From an uncultured Lachnospira sp. (GTDB lineage: Bacteria > Bacillota > Clostridia > Lachnospirales > Lachnospiraceae), in NCBI GenBank assembly GCA_946186125.1, contig CAMHLZ010000022.1, forward strand, positions 1 through 55,766: 55,766 bases of DNA. Direction: 5' to 3'. Below are positions 34,977 to 43,665 of the stretch, piece after piece (the first letter of the stretch is position 1; each line of letters starts with the position of its first letter). Both the position numbers and the translations under genes were made by a program. The notes under the pieces are model-generated. The model saw nothing but the letters and a program-made list of their open reading frames with translations. It was not told the origin of the DNA and did no database searches.

Positions 34977-35386
34977 ATGCCAACTACCAAAACTTTACTC
35001 AAACCACTGAAAAGAAAAACCTATTCGAAGAAATCAAAAGCCACAAGAAGGAAATTATAGTTACTTCTGTATTACTTGGTGTGACAATAGCTGGAGTTCT
35101 GATTTATAAAAGAATGTCTCCCAATGAACTTACCCGAATAAAAGAAAATATTTCTTGTAATTTATGCGCAAATAAAGAGCTTTCTTCTTTAGAATCAACA
35201 GCACCTACGGCTACAAATATTATTGAGTTTTCGTTAGGTAAAACCAGCACTGTACCAGGGCATCCAAGAAATCTACCCTCTGGTCACAAACCTTCAGAAA
35301 AACAACTCGAAATCGCAAAAAGCCTTGGTATTAATTTAGCTGACAATCAAACATATGTCACAGATTATTCTCGAAAAATTGCATAA
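34977..35386 (+). pseudogene. Small membrane protein with a one-base frameshift
   Basis: AGGAGG precedes ATG 34977, but the long frame that follows is offset. Reading ATGCC plus one extra A restores NYQNFTQTTEKKNLFEEIK, a membrane helix (EIIVTSVLLGVTIAGVLIY) and a C-terminus HPRNLPSGHKPSEKQLEIA...DYSRKIA that resembles tails of mobile-element proteins. The loss of one A in a run of As either inactivates the gene or is a sequencing error. A GTG at 35081 would give only the C-terminal part. Confidence 0.6.
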
Positions 35387-35450
35387 GCTGGGACACAAAT
35401 TGAGGTTTGCACGATGGCAAACCTCTTTTAATATAGTAATTAAACTGCCT

Positions 35451-36150
35451 TTAATCATTTTTTATTTTAAATCCACATGTCTCGAACTTCCTAATAAGAG
35501 GCTCTTCAAATCCCTGAACATCTTTTTTATCAATTATAATAGATAAATTTTTTCTTGCTCTTGAACACCCTACATAAAATAATTTGTACGCACTTAATGC
35601 ACCATATACAAGATTTTCTTTCAAACACGCTTTAGCACTTGTAACACCATCTTTTCCCAAAAATTTATCAATGTCATTCTTTATCAGTCCCTGATAATAT
35701 ACATTTTCCTCATATGCCTCCGAAAAATCGCTTACACTTTGAAATATATACTCCTTATGTTTTACATAATCATCTTTTTTCAGATCTGTAATTTTCATGT
35801 GTATGTTTGACTCTATATCATTCAACATATTCTTATAAGCATAATAAAACCGTTCAAATTCTGCCAATTTAATTTCGTATGTACTCCATAATTCAAAAAA
35901 TTTAGAGATATTGACAACCGGATCATGACTACTGTTAGCTGCTATAAATAATACTGTATCATGACTTTCTCCCTTTACACCATGTTGCGTGGAAACATAT
36001 GGATTATGAAGATAATTTACAAGATTATGAAATTCCTGAATAGACACTTCCAAAACCGTAGCATAATCTTCATCACCCAAAATTTCTTCTATATATTCAT
36101 CATCAATCATATCCAGTTCTTTTGCATAATTTAAGAAATCAACTATTTGT
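35451..36150 (-). pseudogene. UvrD/Rep-like helicase, C-terminal fragment
   Basis: About 230 codons with only the final motifs of an SF1A helicase: STQHGVKGESHDTVLF (motif V region) and LFYVGCSRARKNLSIIID (motif VI). Walker A and domain 1 are missing; homology ends where the opposing recombinase fragment begins. Related helicases occur as the second protein of Gabija-type and OLD-nuclease defence pairs, but the partner is not present here. Confidence 0.75.
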
Positions 36151-36598
36151 CCGTTTCATCTACAACTGCTATCTTGACGGCCATAGTATTATAAGTATCT
36201 TAAAAGAATTAAAAAAAGAATCAATTCCTTCTCCAACAAGCAAAGATACCTGGAGCAAAAAAACTGTTGAAAATATTTTGACAAATATAAAATACACCGG
36301 AACAGTTATAATATTAGTTGATGATATTCAATACAAGATTGTAGATCATCATCCTGCTATAATCAGCTCCGATGCATTTGATGCTGTCCAAATTGAACGA
36401 GATTTGCGCAGCAACATTACCACAGACTCCAATGGCATTTCCTCAAGAAAGAACTCCAAATATAGTAGCATCCGTACCATTCGTGAAACTCACGATTATG
36501 AAAAAGATAGGCTTAGGCTCTTAAATAAACTTGAAGAATATAAATTGCAAGATATTAAAGCCGAAAGACTTGGTATATTGCCACATACAACTAAATAG
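36148..36598 (+). pseudogene. Serine recombinase middle fragment
   Basis: VRFIYNCYLDGHSIISILKEL, PSPTSKDTWSKKTVENIL and NIKYTGTVII match the recombinase domain, followed by HHPAIISSDAFDAVQIE. The catalytic and zinc-ribbon parts are gone and the tail (ETHDYEKDRLRLLNKLEE) is unrelated. It abuts the helicase fragment on the other strand, marking a rearrangement join near 36150. Confidence 0.75.
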
Positions 36599-36611
36599 TC
36601 TTTCCTCGAAA

Positions 36612-36932
36612 TTAACCAGCAATATCCTTTGTGATATAGTCTTCAATTACAAAATCATTATTGTTAATCGACTGTAGTTTTTGAACTATTTGTTTAATTA
36701 TACCAATCATCTCTTCATATGCTACCTTATATCCATCCTCATCAAAAACGCATGCGCTATCGTCTTCATTGAATGAATAAAACGAATCATATAGATTTCT
36801 TGCCTGTTCATTCAATTGCCTTAGTTCATCATCGTTATCAATTAATGGATATTTTCTTCTTATAAATCCTTCTTCATCATATACCCAAATAGGGCCATGA
36901 AGATACTCATTCATTAATTTAATTGTATACAT
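36612..36932 (-). CDS. Small acidic protein, probable immunity protein
   Basis: 106 aa, acidic. MYTIKLMNEYLHGPIWVYDEEGF resembles N-termini of polymorphic-toxin immunity proteins, but I cannot name the family. Last gene of a same-strand string after a CdiI-like gene and an orphan toxin gene. Confidence 0.55.
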   Translation of the reverse strand: MYTIKLMNEYLHGPIWVYDEEGFIRRKYPLIDNDDELRQLNEQARNLYDSFYSFNEDDSACVFDEDGYKVAYEEMIGIIKQIVQKLQSINNNDFVIEDYITKDIAG

Positions 36933-37025
36933 TATAAATCATCCTTTCTAATTGGATATGCTGAAACAATAAAGCCATTCGTACCAATTCCTGTCATTGT
37001 ATAATAGTTTCCTTTCTTAACATTA

Positions 37026-37418
37026 TTAGATAATTTCGGAAAGTTTGTCTACCGCCTCTATAAACTCAGATTTATCTTCATCACACTGCCAATCATATTT
37101 TGCAATAAAAGATTTTGCGTTTTCAATTATCTCTAGAATTGTTTCTTTGTGCTTTATCAAATAATTATGGTCTATTTCACCTGCTTTATCCATCAATTCA
37201 CCTTCATATACATCACCGGCATATGGATTATGCAATAAATACACCAACAACATTTCATATGCAGACTCTAGAAATAAATTTTGTCTAATACATCTCGCCA
37301 CATCTGATATCGACAATTCGTATACCTTTTTTTCCATTACCTGATTATGCCAAGTTACAAGGGGATCATCACCTGACAATTTCTTGCAATTATATAAGTC
37401 TTTTATTTTTTCTTTCAT
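37026..37418 (-). CDS. CdiI-like contact-dependent inhibition immunity protein
   Basis: 130 aa. YELSISDVARCIRQNLFLE with a following AYEMLLVYLLHNPYAGDVYEGELM matches a family annotated as contact-dependent growth inhibition immunity proteins. Cytoplasmic, helical. It sits in a run of immunity-like genes behind an orphan toxin domain. Confidence 0.72.
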   Translation of the reverse strand: MKEKIKDLYNCKKLSGDDPLVTWHNQVMEKKVYELSISDVARCIRQNLFLESAYEMLLVYLLHNPYAGDVYEGELMDKAGEIDHNYLIKHKETILEIIENAKSFIAKYDWQCDEDKSEFIEAVDKLSEII

Positions 37419-37470
37419 TTATCAATATCCTTTTACAAATTACATGCATAATTCTAACCATATACTCTAA

Positions 37471-37836
37471 TCACATCATATATTTTTCGACCGCTCTACA
37501 ACATTCCAAAGTTTCTTTTCCCATGTATATTTTGCATTTATCCACTATATCTTGCCCTCTAGAAATCAAATCTTCTAAAATAGTAAATTCCACCACTTCA
37601 CATATAAGCGAATCCTTAGATAACGACATTTGTTCAAAAAAGTCAAATGCCATTTTCAATTTAATCTCATTCTCTTCTTCTATCAATTTTATTACAAATG
37701 GAACAACCACCATACCAAACATTATATGCATACCATCCGAAACATCCGCTGCAGCTTTTTGAGATATTAGATTTAATTCCTCATTATCATCAACAAACAA
37801 CTTTGCAAAATCATCATATAAATTATTATATTCCAT
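37471..37836 (-). CDS. Probable immunity protein for the adjacent toxin
   Basis: 121 aa, acidic and helical (LYDDFAKLFVDDNEELN, FFEQMSLSKDSLICEVVEF). Not confidently assigned; DUF7674-like in feel. Its start overlaps the toxin gene's stop by one base, so the two are translationally coupled as toxin and immunity partners usually are. Confidence 0.55.
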   Translation of the reverse strand: MEYNNLYDDFAKLFVDDNEELNLISQKAAADVSDGMHIMFGMVVVPFVIKLIEEENEIKLKMAFDFFEQMSLSKDSLICEVVEFTILEDLISRGQDIVDKCKIYMGKETLECCRAVEKYMM

Positions 37837-38324
37837 TATTTATTCCTCCACATTGCTTTTTTTAAGGCCTTAACCAACCTATTAGCCATTCTTCTATCAC
37901 TTGGTGATAAACTTTCCTGGGTCAATATCTTTGTATTAATATAGTGAATCATTTCTTTCCCTTTTTGCATGTGAGTATTTCCATTTCTTCCTAAACCAAT
38001 ACCAGTCGCTTTTTCAAATTTAATAACCGAAGCTGTACCACCATCACCTATAAACGAACCTGGTCGATATAACTGATTAATTGCATTCTTCAGTTTTGCA
38101 TCTTTAGCATGTTTTAGTAGATGTTCTCTTCTACTAGTTCCAATCCATTTTTTAAGTGAACCAGGAAGTGTTTTTCCATTAGGACCAACAAAGAAATCTG
38201 TTTCTAACTCTTTTTCTATTCTTCTTTCGTTTTCACTTGCAACTAGAGCACTTAGCAGTTGATTAATATTCATTTGAGAACCTGATAATCCAGTTGCTAT
38301 TCCTACGCTTGAACCACTACTCAT
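37836..38324 (-). CDS. Orphan polymorphic-toxin C-terminal domain
   Basis: 162 aa. The C-terminal half (FIGDGGTASVIKFEKATGIG, THMQKGKEMIHYINTKIL, LSPSDRRMANRLVKALKKAM) matches the tail of many polymorphic toxins (Rhs, LXG and similar). The N-terminus (MSSGSSVGIATGLSGSQMN) has no delivery domain, signal or PAAR. It is either a free-standing toxin cassette or the remains of a larger gene. Overlaps the DUF4417 gene by 4 bp and the next gene by 1 bp. Confidence 0.68.
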   Translation of the reverse strand: MSSGSSVGIATGLSGSQMNINQLLSALVASENERRIEKELETDFFVGPNGKTLPGSLKKWIGTSRREHLLKHAKDAKLKNAINQLYRPGSFIGDGGTASVIKFEKATGIGLGRNGNTHMQKGKEMIHYINTKILTQESLSPSDRRMANRLVKALKKAMWRNK

Positions 38325-39094
38325 TTTTGCACCTCCTTAATTCTGCTTTGATTACGTCTGCGTAAAGTATTATCTACTATACGAACCTCAATCCCCTTTG
38401 AGATTGCGTATTCAAAAAGTTTCAGAGATGTCTCATCTTTTCCACAAGCTGAATATACCAGTATCACTTTTATGTAAAAATTATCTACAATATATTTAAC
38501 AGTTTCCTTTACTCTTGCTCTGTTTTTTGCATAACGCACTTGTCCTTTTGTGCTAAAACAGAAAGTAGTACACTCTTCAAGTCCACTTAGATATTTTGGT
38601 AATTTTTCTGTCGAAATGTAAATTGCATTTGGAATCACCACCGCTTTTATTTCCAATACAAACCACAGCATAATTACCCTTATCTTTAATAATCTACTGT
38701 CATTCTCCCACTGCCAAACATCATCAAACAGTGAATAATCCGGTGCAATTACAAATTTTACATCGGCATACATTTCCTTGTACTTCTTCAGCAACCTCTT
38801 ATTTTTATAATATATCGCATTATACAAACCATCTATTTTATCAAAAGTACAATCATAAGAATAAAATCCCACTGCAGTTGCTGATGTTAAATGGAACTTT
38901 GCCTTTTCTGTATTAAGTGCAATATAATCCGGATAAACACCTGGATTACAATGATGTATTGGCAAGTGATATTTTGTCAATACAGCCTGATTTAGTAAGT
39001 CTGCAATACCATAATTTAGTTGATACCGTAGTTCCTTTTCTTTTCGAATCACAGACCCGTCACTTCTAGTGACTTTTTGAGTTATTTTCTTCAT
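38321..39094 (-). CDS. DUF4417-family protein
   Basis: 257 aa. VKFVIAPDYSLFDDV, a central RLLKIRVIMLWFVLEIKAVVIPNA and TFCFSTKGQVR are DUF4417 features. Known from phages and plasmids, function unknown. First gene of the toxin/immunity string, coupled by a 4-bp overlap; TCCGGAGG precedes the ATG. Confidence 0.7.
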   Translation of the reverse strand: MKKITQKVTRSDGSVIRKEKELRYQLNYGIADLLNQAVLTKYHLPIHHCNPGVYPDYIALNTEKAKFHLTSATAVGFYSYDCTFDKIDGLYNAIYYKNKRLLKKYKEMYADVKFVIAPDYSLFDDVWQWENDSRLLKIRVIMLWFVLEIKAVVIPNAIYISTEKLPKYLSGLEECTTFCFSTKGQVRYAKNRARVKETVKYIVDNFYIKVILVYSACGKDETSLKLFEYAISKGIEVRIVDNTLRRRNQSRIKEVQK

Positions 39095-39204
39095 GAATAA
39101 AACCTCCGGAAATAATAAGTCAATTGAATCATATTAATCCTCCTTTAGGACAATACATACTACAAGTTACATTCCAAATACTCACTAATGAGTTCAGAAT
39201 TCCA

Positions 39205-39314
39205 TTGACTTTTTCTCCGAAGGTCACTATAATTGAAGTGTCTAGTTTCGAATGGTAACATTCGAAGAAAAACGTCTTGTTGATCACTGCAATGATTAGC
39301 AGGATGTTTTTTTG
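39205..39314 (+). ncRNA. Orphan small RNA gene (promoter to terminator)
   Basis: Promoter TTGACT (39205-39210), 17 nt, TATAAT (39228-39233). The predicted RNA (about 39240-39314, 75 nt) has a hairpin TTCGAATG/CATTCGAA (around 39247-39265) and an imperfect terminator hairpin from AACGTCTTG to CAGGATGTT, then seven T. No ORF. It is antisense to the DNA just downstream of the ImmA gene. No known family recognised. Confidence 0.62.
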
Positions 39315-39332
39315 TTTATAAATAGCTCTCCT

Positions 39333-40388
39333 TTAAGCCCATTCATATCTAACAACTTTATCTGGATAATCAGACCAATCAAGATACCCGTCATTCTGCA
39401 ATCTGCCGAGTACTATAAATGGTTTCACATCAGCGGTCTCTGCAAAGGCCACAATTCTATCCCACGATGTACAGTCTCTAGATAATATAAACTTACGATA
39501 AAGTTCTGGTGAAATAAGAGTATCTCCAGCATATTGATCTGCGATTTGTTCTGCCTTACCTTGTACGGAGTCAAAATCGACAAACCTCATTTTGTAATCC
39601 CCATTTAAAATGTGTGCAATCTCATGAAATAGCGTAAACCAGAATCTATCTGCCCTTTTTCCACGTATTGTTAAACAAAGAATTAGTTTGCCTTCTGAAG
39701 ATTCTTTTATAAATCCTTGTACTGGTGCACCTCTGAAATTTTTCACAACTTGAAATGCTATTCCACATTCAGCAAGAATTTTTTGTATTTCGTGAATACC
39801 TTCACTAATTCTCCCAAACATCAAAGATTTTATTCTCGAAATATTACTGCGAAGTAACTCTTTGTCAATAGAATGATTTACTGAAATATTATCTGTTTTC
39901 TTTTCGCACAAACGTTGCCATGCAAATAACACATATGGATCCACTTTCACATTTGTAGTAAGCTGCGCACGATATGCTGCGTTATAAGTAATTTTAGGAA
40001 TCTGAGTCAAATCACTAATTTGAAGAACTTCTCTAAGTTGCATAACCTTTGACGCGTCTCCACAATTATTATGCATATATCCGCATTCAATGAAATATTC
40101 CATAATATCATGTAATGGCTTTAACAACTTGATTTCTTCTTGTGAGATATCATTTTCCTCTTGAATACTCAATTGTTCAGCATCATACCTTGCCTGAACA
40201 TCCGTCCAATAATCGACAGTTTCAAACACATATCCTAGCTTTCTAGCAAATGCTGTTGATATTCCCTTGTCACCATTGACTATTGTACAAATATGTTTTT
40301 CAGTAACTCCAGTTCTTATTGCGAGCTCCTTACGAGACATCCCGCTAATATTCAGTTTTTCCTGTAAAATCTCACCTGGATGTTTCAT
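39333..40388 (-). CDS. HTH / ImmA-IrrE metallopeptidase protein (HigA-like)
   Basis: About 351 aa from ATG 40388 (GAGGTG before it). N-terminal HigA-type HTH (HPGEILQEKLNISGMSRKELA, then VTEKHICTIVNGDKG) and C-terminal ImmA/IrrE peptidase with HEIAH in FHEIAHILNGDYK. Such proteins cleave or antagonise repressors and occur on mobile elements; many pair with a toxin. Here no toxin gene lies directly in front, though a RelE-like pair is 150 bp upstream. Confidence 0.85.
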   Translation of the reverse strand: MKHPGEILQEKLNISGMSRKELAIRTGVTEKHICTIVNGDKGISTAFARKLGYVFETVDYWTDVQARYDAEQLSIQEENDISQEEIKLLKPLHDIMEYFIECGYMHNNCGDASKVMQLREVLQISDLTQIPKITYNAAYRAQLTTNVKVDPYVLFAWQRLCEKKTDNISVNHSIDKELLRSNISRIKSLMFGRISEGIHEIQKILAECGIAFQVVKNFRGAPVQGFIKESSEGKLILCLTIRGKRADRFWFTLFHEIAHILNGDYKMRFVDFDSVQGKAEQIADQYAGDTLISPELYRKFILSRDCTSWDRIVAFAETADVKPFIVLGRLQNDGYLDWSDYPDKVVRYEWA

Positions 40389-40551
40389 ATCTTTCACCTC
40401 ACTTTACAAATTACCACAGTATTCATTGGATGTCAATATCTTTTTTACCAGTTAGGTAATAGTTTTCTAATTTCCTATTTACCTCATGTTGGTTTATCAT
40501 ATAAATTTCAATAAAAGCACCTACCATTTCTGATAGATGCTCTCATCTTTT

Positions 40552-40875
40552 TTATTCATTTTCTTCAAGTTGCTTACTGATGTCTCTACCACCGTACATA
40601 ATTCTTACAATGCTTACGACTTCTTTTTCTTCGTCCGGCAGATACAAGATTATATAATTATCTACGGGTAAAAATCTAAGTCCACGGCTGTGCCAAGGCT
40701 CATCCCTATATAGCGAGTGTCTCATGGGCATTTCATCCAAAGATTTCACTGCATCCATAATTCTTCGTGTCTGGTTCTTTGCCGTATCCGACACCAATAG
40801 CTCCTGTGCAATATAGTTAAAGATATCTCTTAAATCCTGCCTTGCTTCAGCTGAATACTGAACTTTATAACTCAT
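40552..40875 (-). CDS. RelE/ParE-family toxin
   Basis: 107 aa. YKVQYSAEARQDLRDIFNYI, LDEMPMRHSLY, and the C-terminal VSIVRIMYGGRDISKQL are RelE/ParE features. mRNA interferase or gyrase-inhibitor type cannot be separated. 4-bp overlap with the antitoxin gene. Confidence 0.88.
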   Translation of the reverse strand: MSYKVQYSAEARQDLRDIFNYIAQELLVSDTAKNQTRRIMDAVKSLDEMPMRHSLYRDEPWHSRGLRFLPVDNYIILYLPDEEKEVVSIVRIMYGGRDISKQLEENE

Positions 40876-41177
40876 ACACCAAAGTCTCTCATCATTTCTG
40901 CTTCAACAGCATCTGCCGAATAGACTCTGCCTTCCTCTATCGACTTCATTCCTTTACTGATTTCTGCATCTATTTCCTCTTTTGTAAGAGAACCCATTGC
41001 TACAGGCTTTCTAACTGGTAACTTCATCTCAAAAGGAATGCCCTGCTGCAATACTATCTGTCTTAAAAACATACTTACTGCATTTGACATCGGAATGCCA
41101 AGCTGATCCAGTACGCTTTCTGCCTGTTCCTTAATTTCAGGCTCTACTCTTGCATATACGCTTGATGTTCTTGCCAT
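40872..41177 (-). CDS. RelB/DinJ-family antitoxin
   Basis: 101 aa. Ribbon-helix-helix start (TSSVYARVEPEIKEQAESVL, LGIPMSNAVSMFLRQI) and PFEMKLP as in DinJ. GGAGGCGATAGT before the ATG. Neutralises the downstream toxin and represses the operon. Confidence 0.9.
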   Translation of the reverse strand: MARTSSVYARVEPEIKEQAESVLDQLGIPMSNAVSMFLRQIVLQQGIPFEMKLPVRKPVAMGSLTKEEIDAEISKGMKSIEEGRVYSADAVEAEMMRDFGV

Positions 41178-41280
41178 ACTATCGCCTCCAATCTAACCAT
41201 AGTATAATCTATTTGCTTGCAAAGTGCAATACATTCGCAAAATTAATGCATTAAATACAAAACTCAACTCCTACTCATTA

Positions 41281-41370
41281 ACCATAGTGTTTCTACAACC
41301 TACCCCTTTAACAATAGTGTATTCACAACCTACCCCTATATCAAAAGTGTAGCCACAACCCTGCCATTTT
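41281..41370. repeat. Three 30-bp imperfect tandem repeats
   Basis: Units start at 41281, 41311 and 41341, each with ATAGTGT or AAAGTGT followed by CACAACC/TACAACC and TACCCCT. Period 30. On the minus strand the units read as a repeated ten-residue GVGC-type peptide, but no start or ribosome site is seen. The region 41178-41480 has no other gene. Confidence 0.7.
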
Positions 41371-41481
41371 AAGCCTTTCGATAGGTTTCCACCGACAAGA
41401 AAAAGAAAGACCAAAAGCAGCACTCAAAAATACTACCTTTGGTCTTAAAACCCTATATTTCAAGCCTTTTGACGACTATCC

Positions 41482-43161
41482 CTATTTTACCTTTGACATC
41501 AACACAACTGTCTCAACTGTACTTTCGTTGTCCCAATCCAGTTCGTATACTTCCTGATTATTGAAAAATACCGGAAAACGGAACTTGAGACTCTTCAGAA
41601 TCCTGCCATCCTCCTGCTCTTCCTCATAAATATTTACCTCTTCGAGAAAGCTCTTCATGAATGTTTTCTTCTCCATATCCGTGAATCTGTCATAAAGCTT
41701 ATCAAAGAATAATAAGAACTGGTACACATTATCACCGGATATCTTTTCCTGTCTGATATTATACAGCCTTGTCTCCACAGCTTCAATTGCTGTTTCAATT
41801 TCCTCTATCTCGTCATACAGCTTGTCCAAACGAATTTGCATGTCCTCATACTTCTTATCATAATGTTTGTCTGATACAGATAGGTTATCCATCTGATTCG
41901 CCAGCTTGTTCTTGGCACCGTTCACCTGCTTTAACCGTTCCTGTAAACCTGTATGCTCCCTATCCAACTCCTGCGTATCAATGCTACTACCGATATGCTT
42001 CTGAATTTCTTCCTTGAATTTTGGATTATTCACAAGCTTGCGGATTACCTCTTCCACCGCTGCATTGATTTTATCCTCATTCCACTGCTTGCGATAAGTG
42101 CATTTATGACCATCCACAAAAGTTCTGTGCTTGCAGGCATAGTAAAAATAATCCCTGTAATACCCGCCATCCGGATGTTTCTTCCGATTGACATTGCCAT
42201 ACATACCGCTTCCACAGATTGGACACTTGATAATGCCGGACAGGATATGCTCATGATCCAGACTGTGTGTTTTCACATTTCCCACACCGGTTTCCTGTCT
42301 CTTTTTATGTGCCTGATTCCACAATTCTTCTGACACTATGGCTTCATGAATACCATCATTTAACATATAGCTGTCCTGCTTTACCACATGATACTCATTT
42401 CTTGTTCCCGGAATCTTCTCATTCTTTCTTCTGCCAAATGCCAGCTTGCCGCAATACACAGGATTATCCAAAACACCTTTGACAAAGGATGTGGAAAAGC
42501 CTTCAATGGTATTGTTCTGGCGAAGCTTTTTCTTGTATCCACTGTTATTCAAGAATGTAGCAATCGCCGCTATTCCCATGGTTGTATTAGCAAACTTATC
42601 GTAAATAATTCGAATAATCTCAGCCTCATCCTCGGCAATGTGCAGTTCCCCATTGATAAGCTGGTACCCATACGGTGCAAAGCCACCATTCCATTTACCC
42701 TCTCTGGCTTTCTGTCTGCGTCCTTCCATTGTCTGCACTAATATATTTTCACGCTCAATTTCAGCCATCGCAGATAAAACGGAAATCATCAGCTTTCCTG
42801 CATCTTTGGAACTGTCAATACCATCTTCCACACAGATAAGATTAACACCAAAGTCCTGCATCCGCTGGAGAGATGATAATACATCTGCTGCATTTCGACC
42901 GAATCGAGAAAGCTTGAATACGAGGACATAATCCACATTATCCTTACCACTTTCTATGTCAGAAAGCATCTGCTGAAACTGTGGTCTGCCTTCCACACTT
43001 TTACCGGATTTTCCTTCGTCGGAGTATTCCCCGGCGATAATCATGTCCTGATAGTCAGCGTATTTATGCAATTTATCTTTCTGCGCATCTAAGCTGTATC
43101 CATCTACCTGCATGGAGGTGGATACACGGGTGTAGATGTAGCATTTTTGTTGTTTTTTCAT
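41482..43161 (-). CDS. Large serine recombinase 2
   Basis: 559 aa. Catalytic Ser14 in YIYTRVSTSMQ, SDEGKSGKSVEGRPQFQQML, VFKLSRFGRNAADVL; recombinase domain (EDEAEIIRIIYDKF, GVLDNPVYCGKL); zinc ribbon (CPICGSGMYG, YYACK); C-terminal coiled coil. Intact. Different subfamily from recombinase 1 but related to the remnant at 25681-25800. Divergently placed beside STAND gene 2. No attachment site could be named. Confidence 0.93.
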   Translation of the reverse strand: MKKQQKCYIYTRVSTSMQVDGYSLDAQKDKLHKYADYQDMIIAGEYSDEGKSGKSVEGRPQFQQMLSDIESGKDNVDYVLVFKLSRFGRNAADVLSSLQRMQDFGVNLICVEDGIDSSKDAGKLMISVLSAMAEIERENILVQTMEGRRQKAREGKWNGGFAPYGYQLINGELHIAEDEAEIIRIIYDKFANTTMGIAAIATFLNNSGYKKKLRQNNTIEGFSTSFVKGVLDNPVYCGKLAFGRRKNEKIPGTRNEYHVVKQDSYMLNDGIHEAIVSEELWNQAHKKRQETGVGNVKTHSLDHEHILSGIIKCPICGSGMYGNVNRKKHPDGGYYRDYFYYACKHRTFVDGHKCTYRKQWNEDKINAAVEEVIRKLVNNPKFKEEIQKHIGSSIDTQELDREHTGLQERLKQVNGAKNKLANQMDNLSVSDKHYDKKYEDMQIRLDKLYDEIEEIETAIEAVETRLYNIRQEKISGDNVYQFLLFFDKLYDRFTDMEKKTFMKSFLEEVNIYEEEQEDGRILKSLKFRFPVFFNNQEVYELDWDNESTVETVVLMSKVK

Positions 43162-43309
43162 ATAGTTATCAGCCTCCTTCTGTTTTACTATTGTCCCAAC
43201 ATCATTTTATCATTGTTCCAACTCTTATACAACAAAAACTTTTATACAACAAGAACTTTTATGTATTAGGAAGGTTTTTCGGAATGTTCCAAAAGACCTC
43301 CCCCTTCCA

Positions 43310-43504
43310 TTATGCTGCCCTTTTCTGATATTCTGCAAACCCCTTTACATAGGCTATCAATCTGGACTTTTTACCATCCACATTCAAAACCCAAAGCTCC
43401 GGTTCAAATTTCAACTCTACTGCAATTTCCTCCAAAACCTCTGCACCATACTTTTCCATCATCTGTGCAAGAAAACGACAACACCTTTCAAAGTCCTTCT
43501 GCAT
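43310..43504 (-). CDS. Small recombinase-linked ORF
   Basis: 64 aa: FERCCRFLAQMMEKYGAEVL, ELKFEPELWVLNVDGKKSRL. GGAGGGTAGCA before the ATG. Position parallels the SHOCT-like ORF of module 1, though the sequence differs. Family unknown. Confidence 0.6.
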   Translation of the reverse strand: MQKDFERCCRFLAQMMEKYGAEVLEEIAVELKFEPELWVLNVDGKKSRLIAYVKGFAEYQKRAA

Positions 43505-43603
43505 TGCTACCCTCCTTCCGCTTCTATCTTGATTGATTTCATTCTATAAAATTATTGAACGAATCACATTGAACAAGAATTGACCAAAAATTGAACATTC
43601 CGC

Positions 43604-43632
43604 TTGTATCGAACATATGTTTGTGGTATAAT
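43604..43632 (+). promoter_or_regulatory. LexA box inside the promoter of STAND gene 2
   Basis: TTGTAT (43604-43609), 17 nt, TATAAT (43627-43632). The spacer holds CGAACATATGTTTG (43610-43623), matching the Gram-positive LexA consensus CGAAC-N4-GTTCG at all but one position. Repression by LexA and release on DNA damage is the natural reading. Confidence 0.75.
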
Positions 43633-43665
43633 TTCAACAGACTTTCACGAAAGGAGCTACTTACC

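Noticed and set aside
41281-41370. CRISPR array
   Set aside because: Units are contiguous with a 30-bp period and no spacers; no cas genes in the window.
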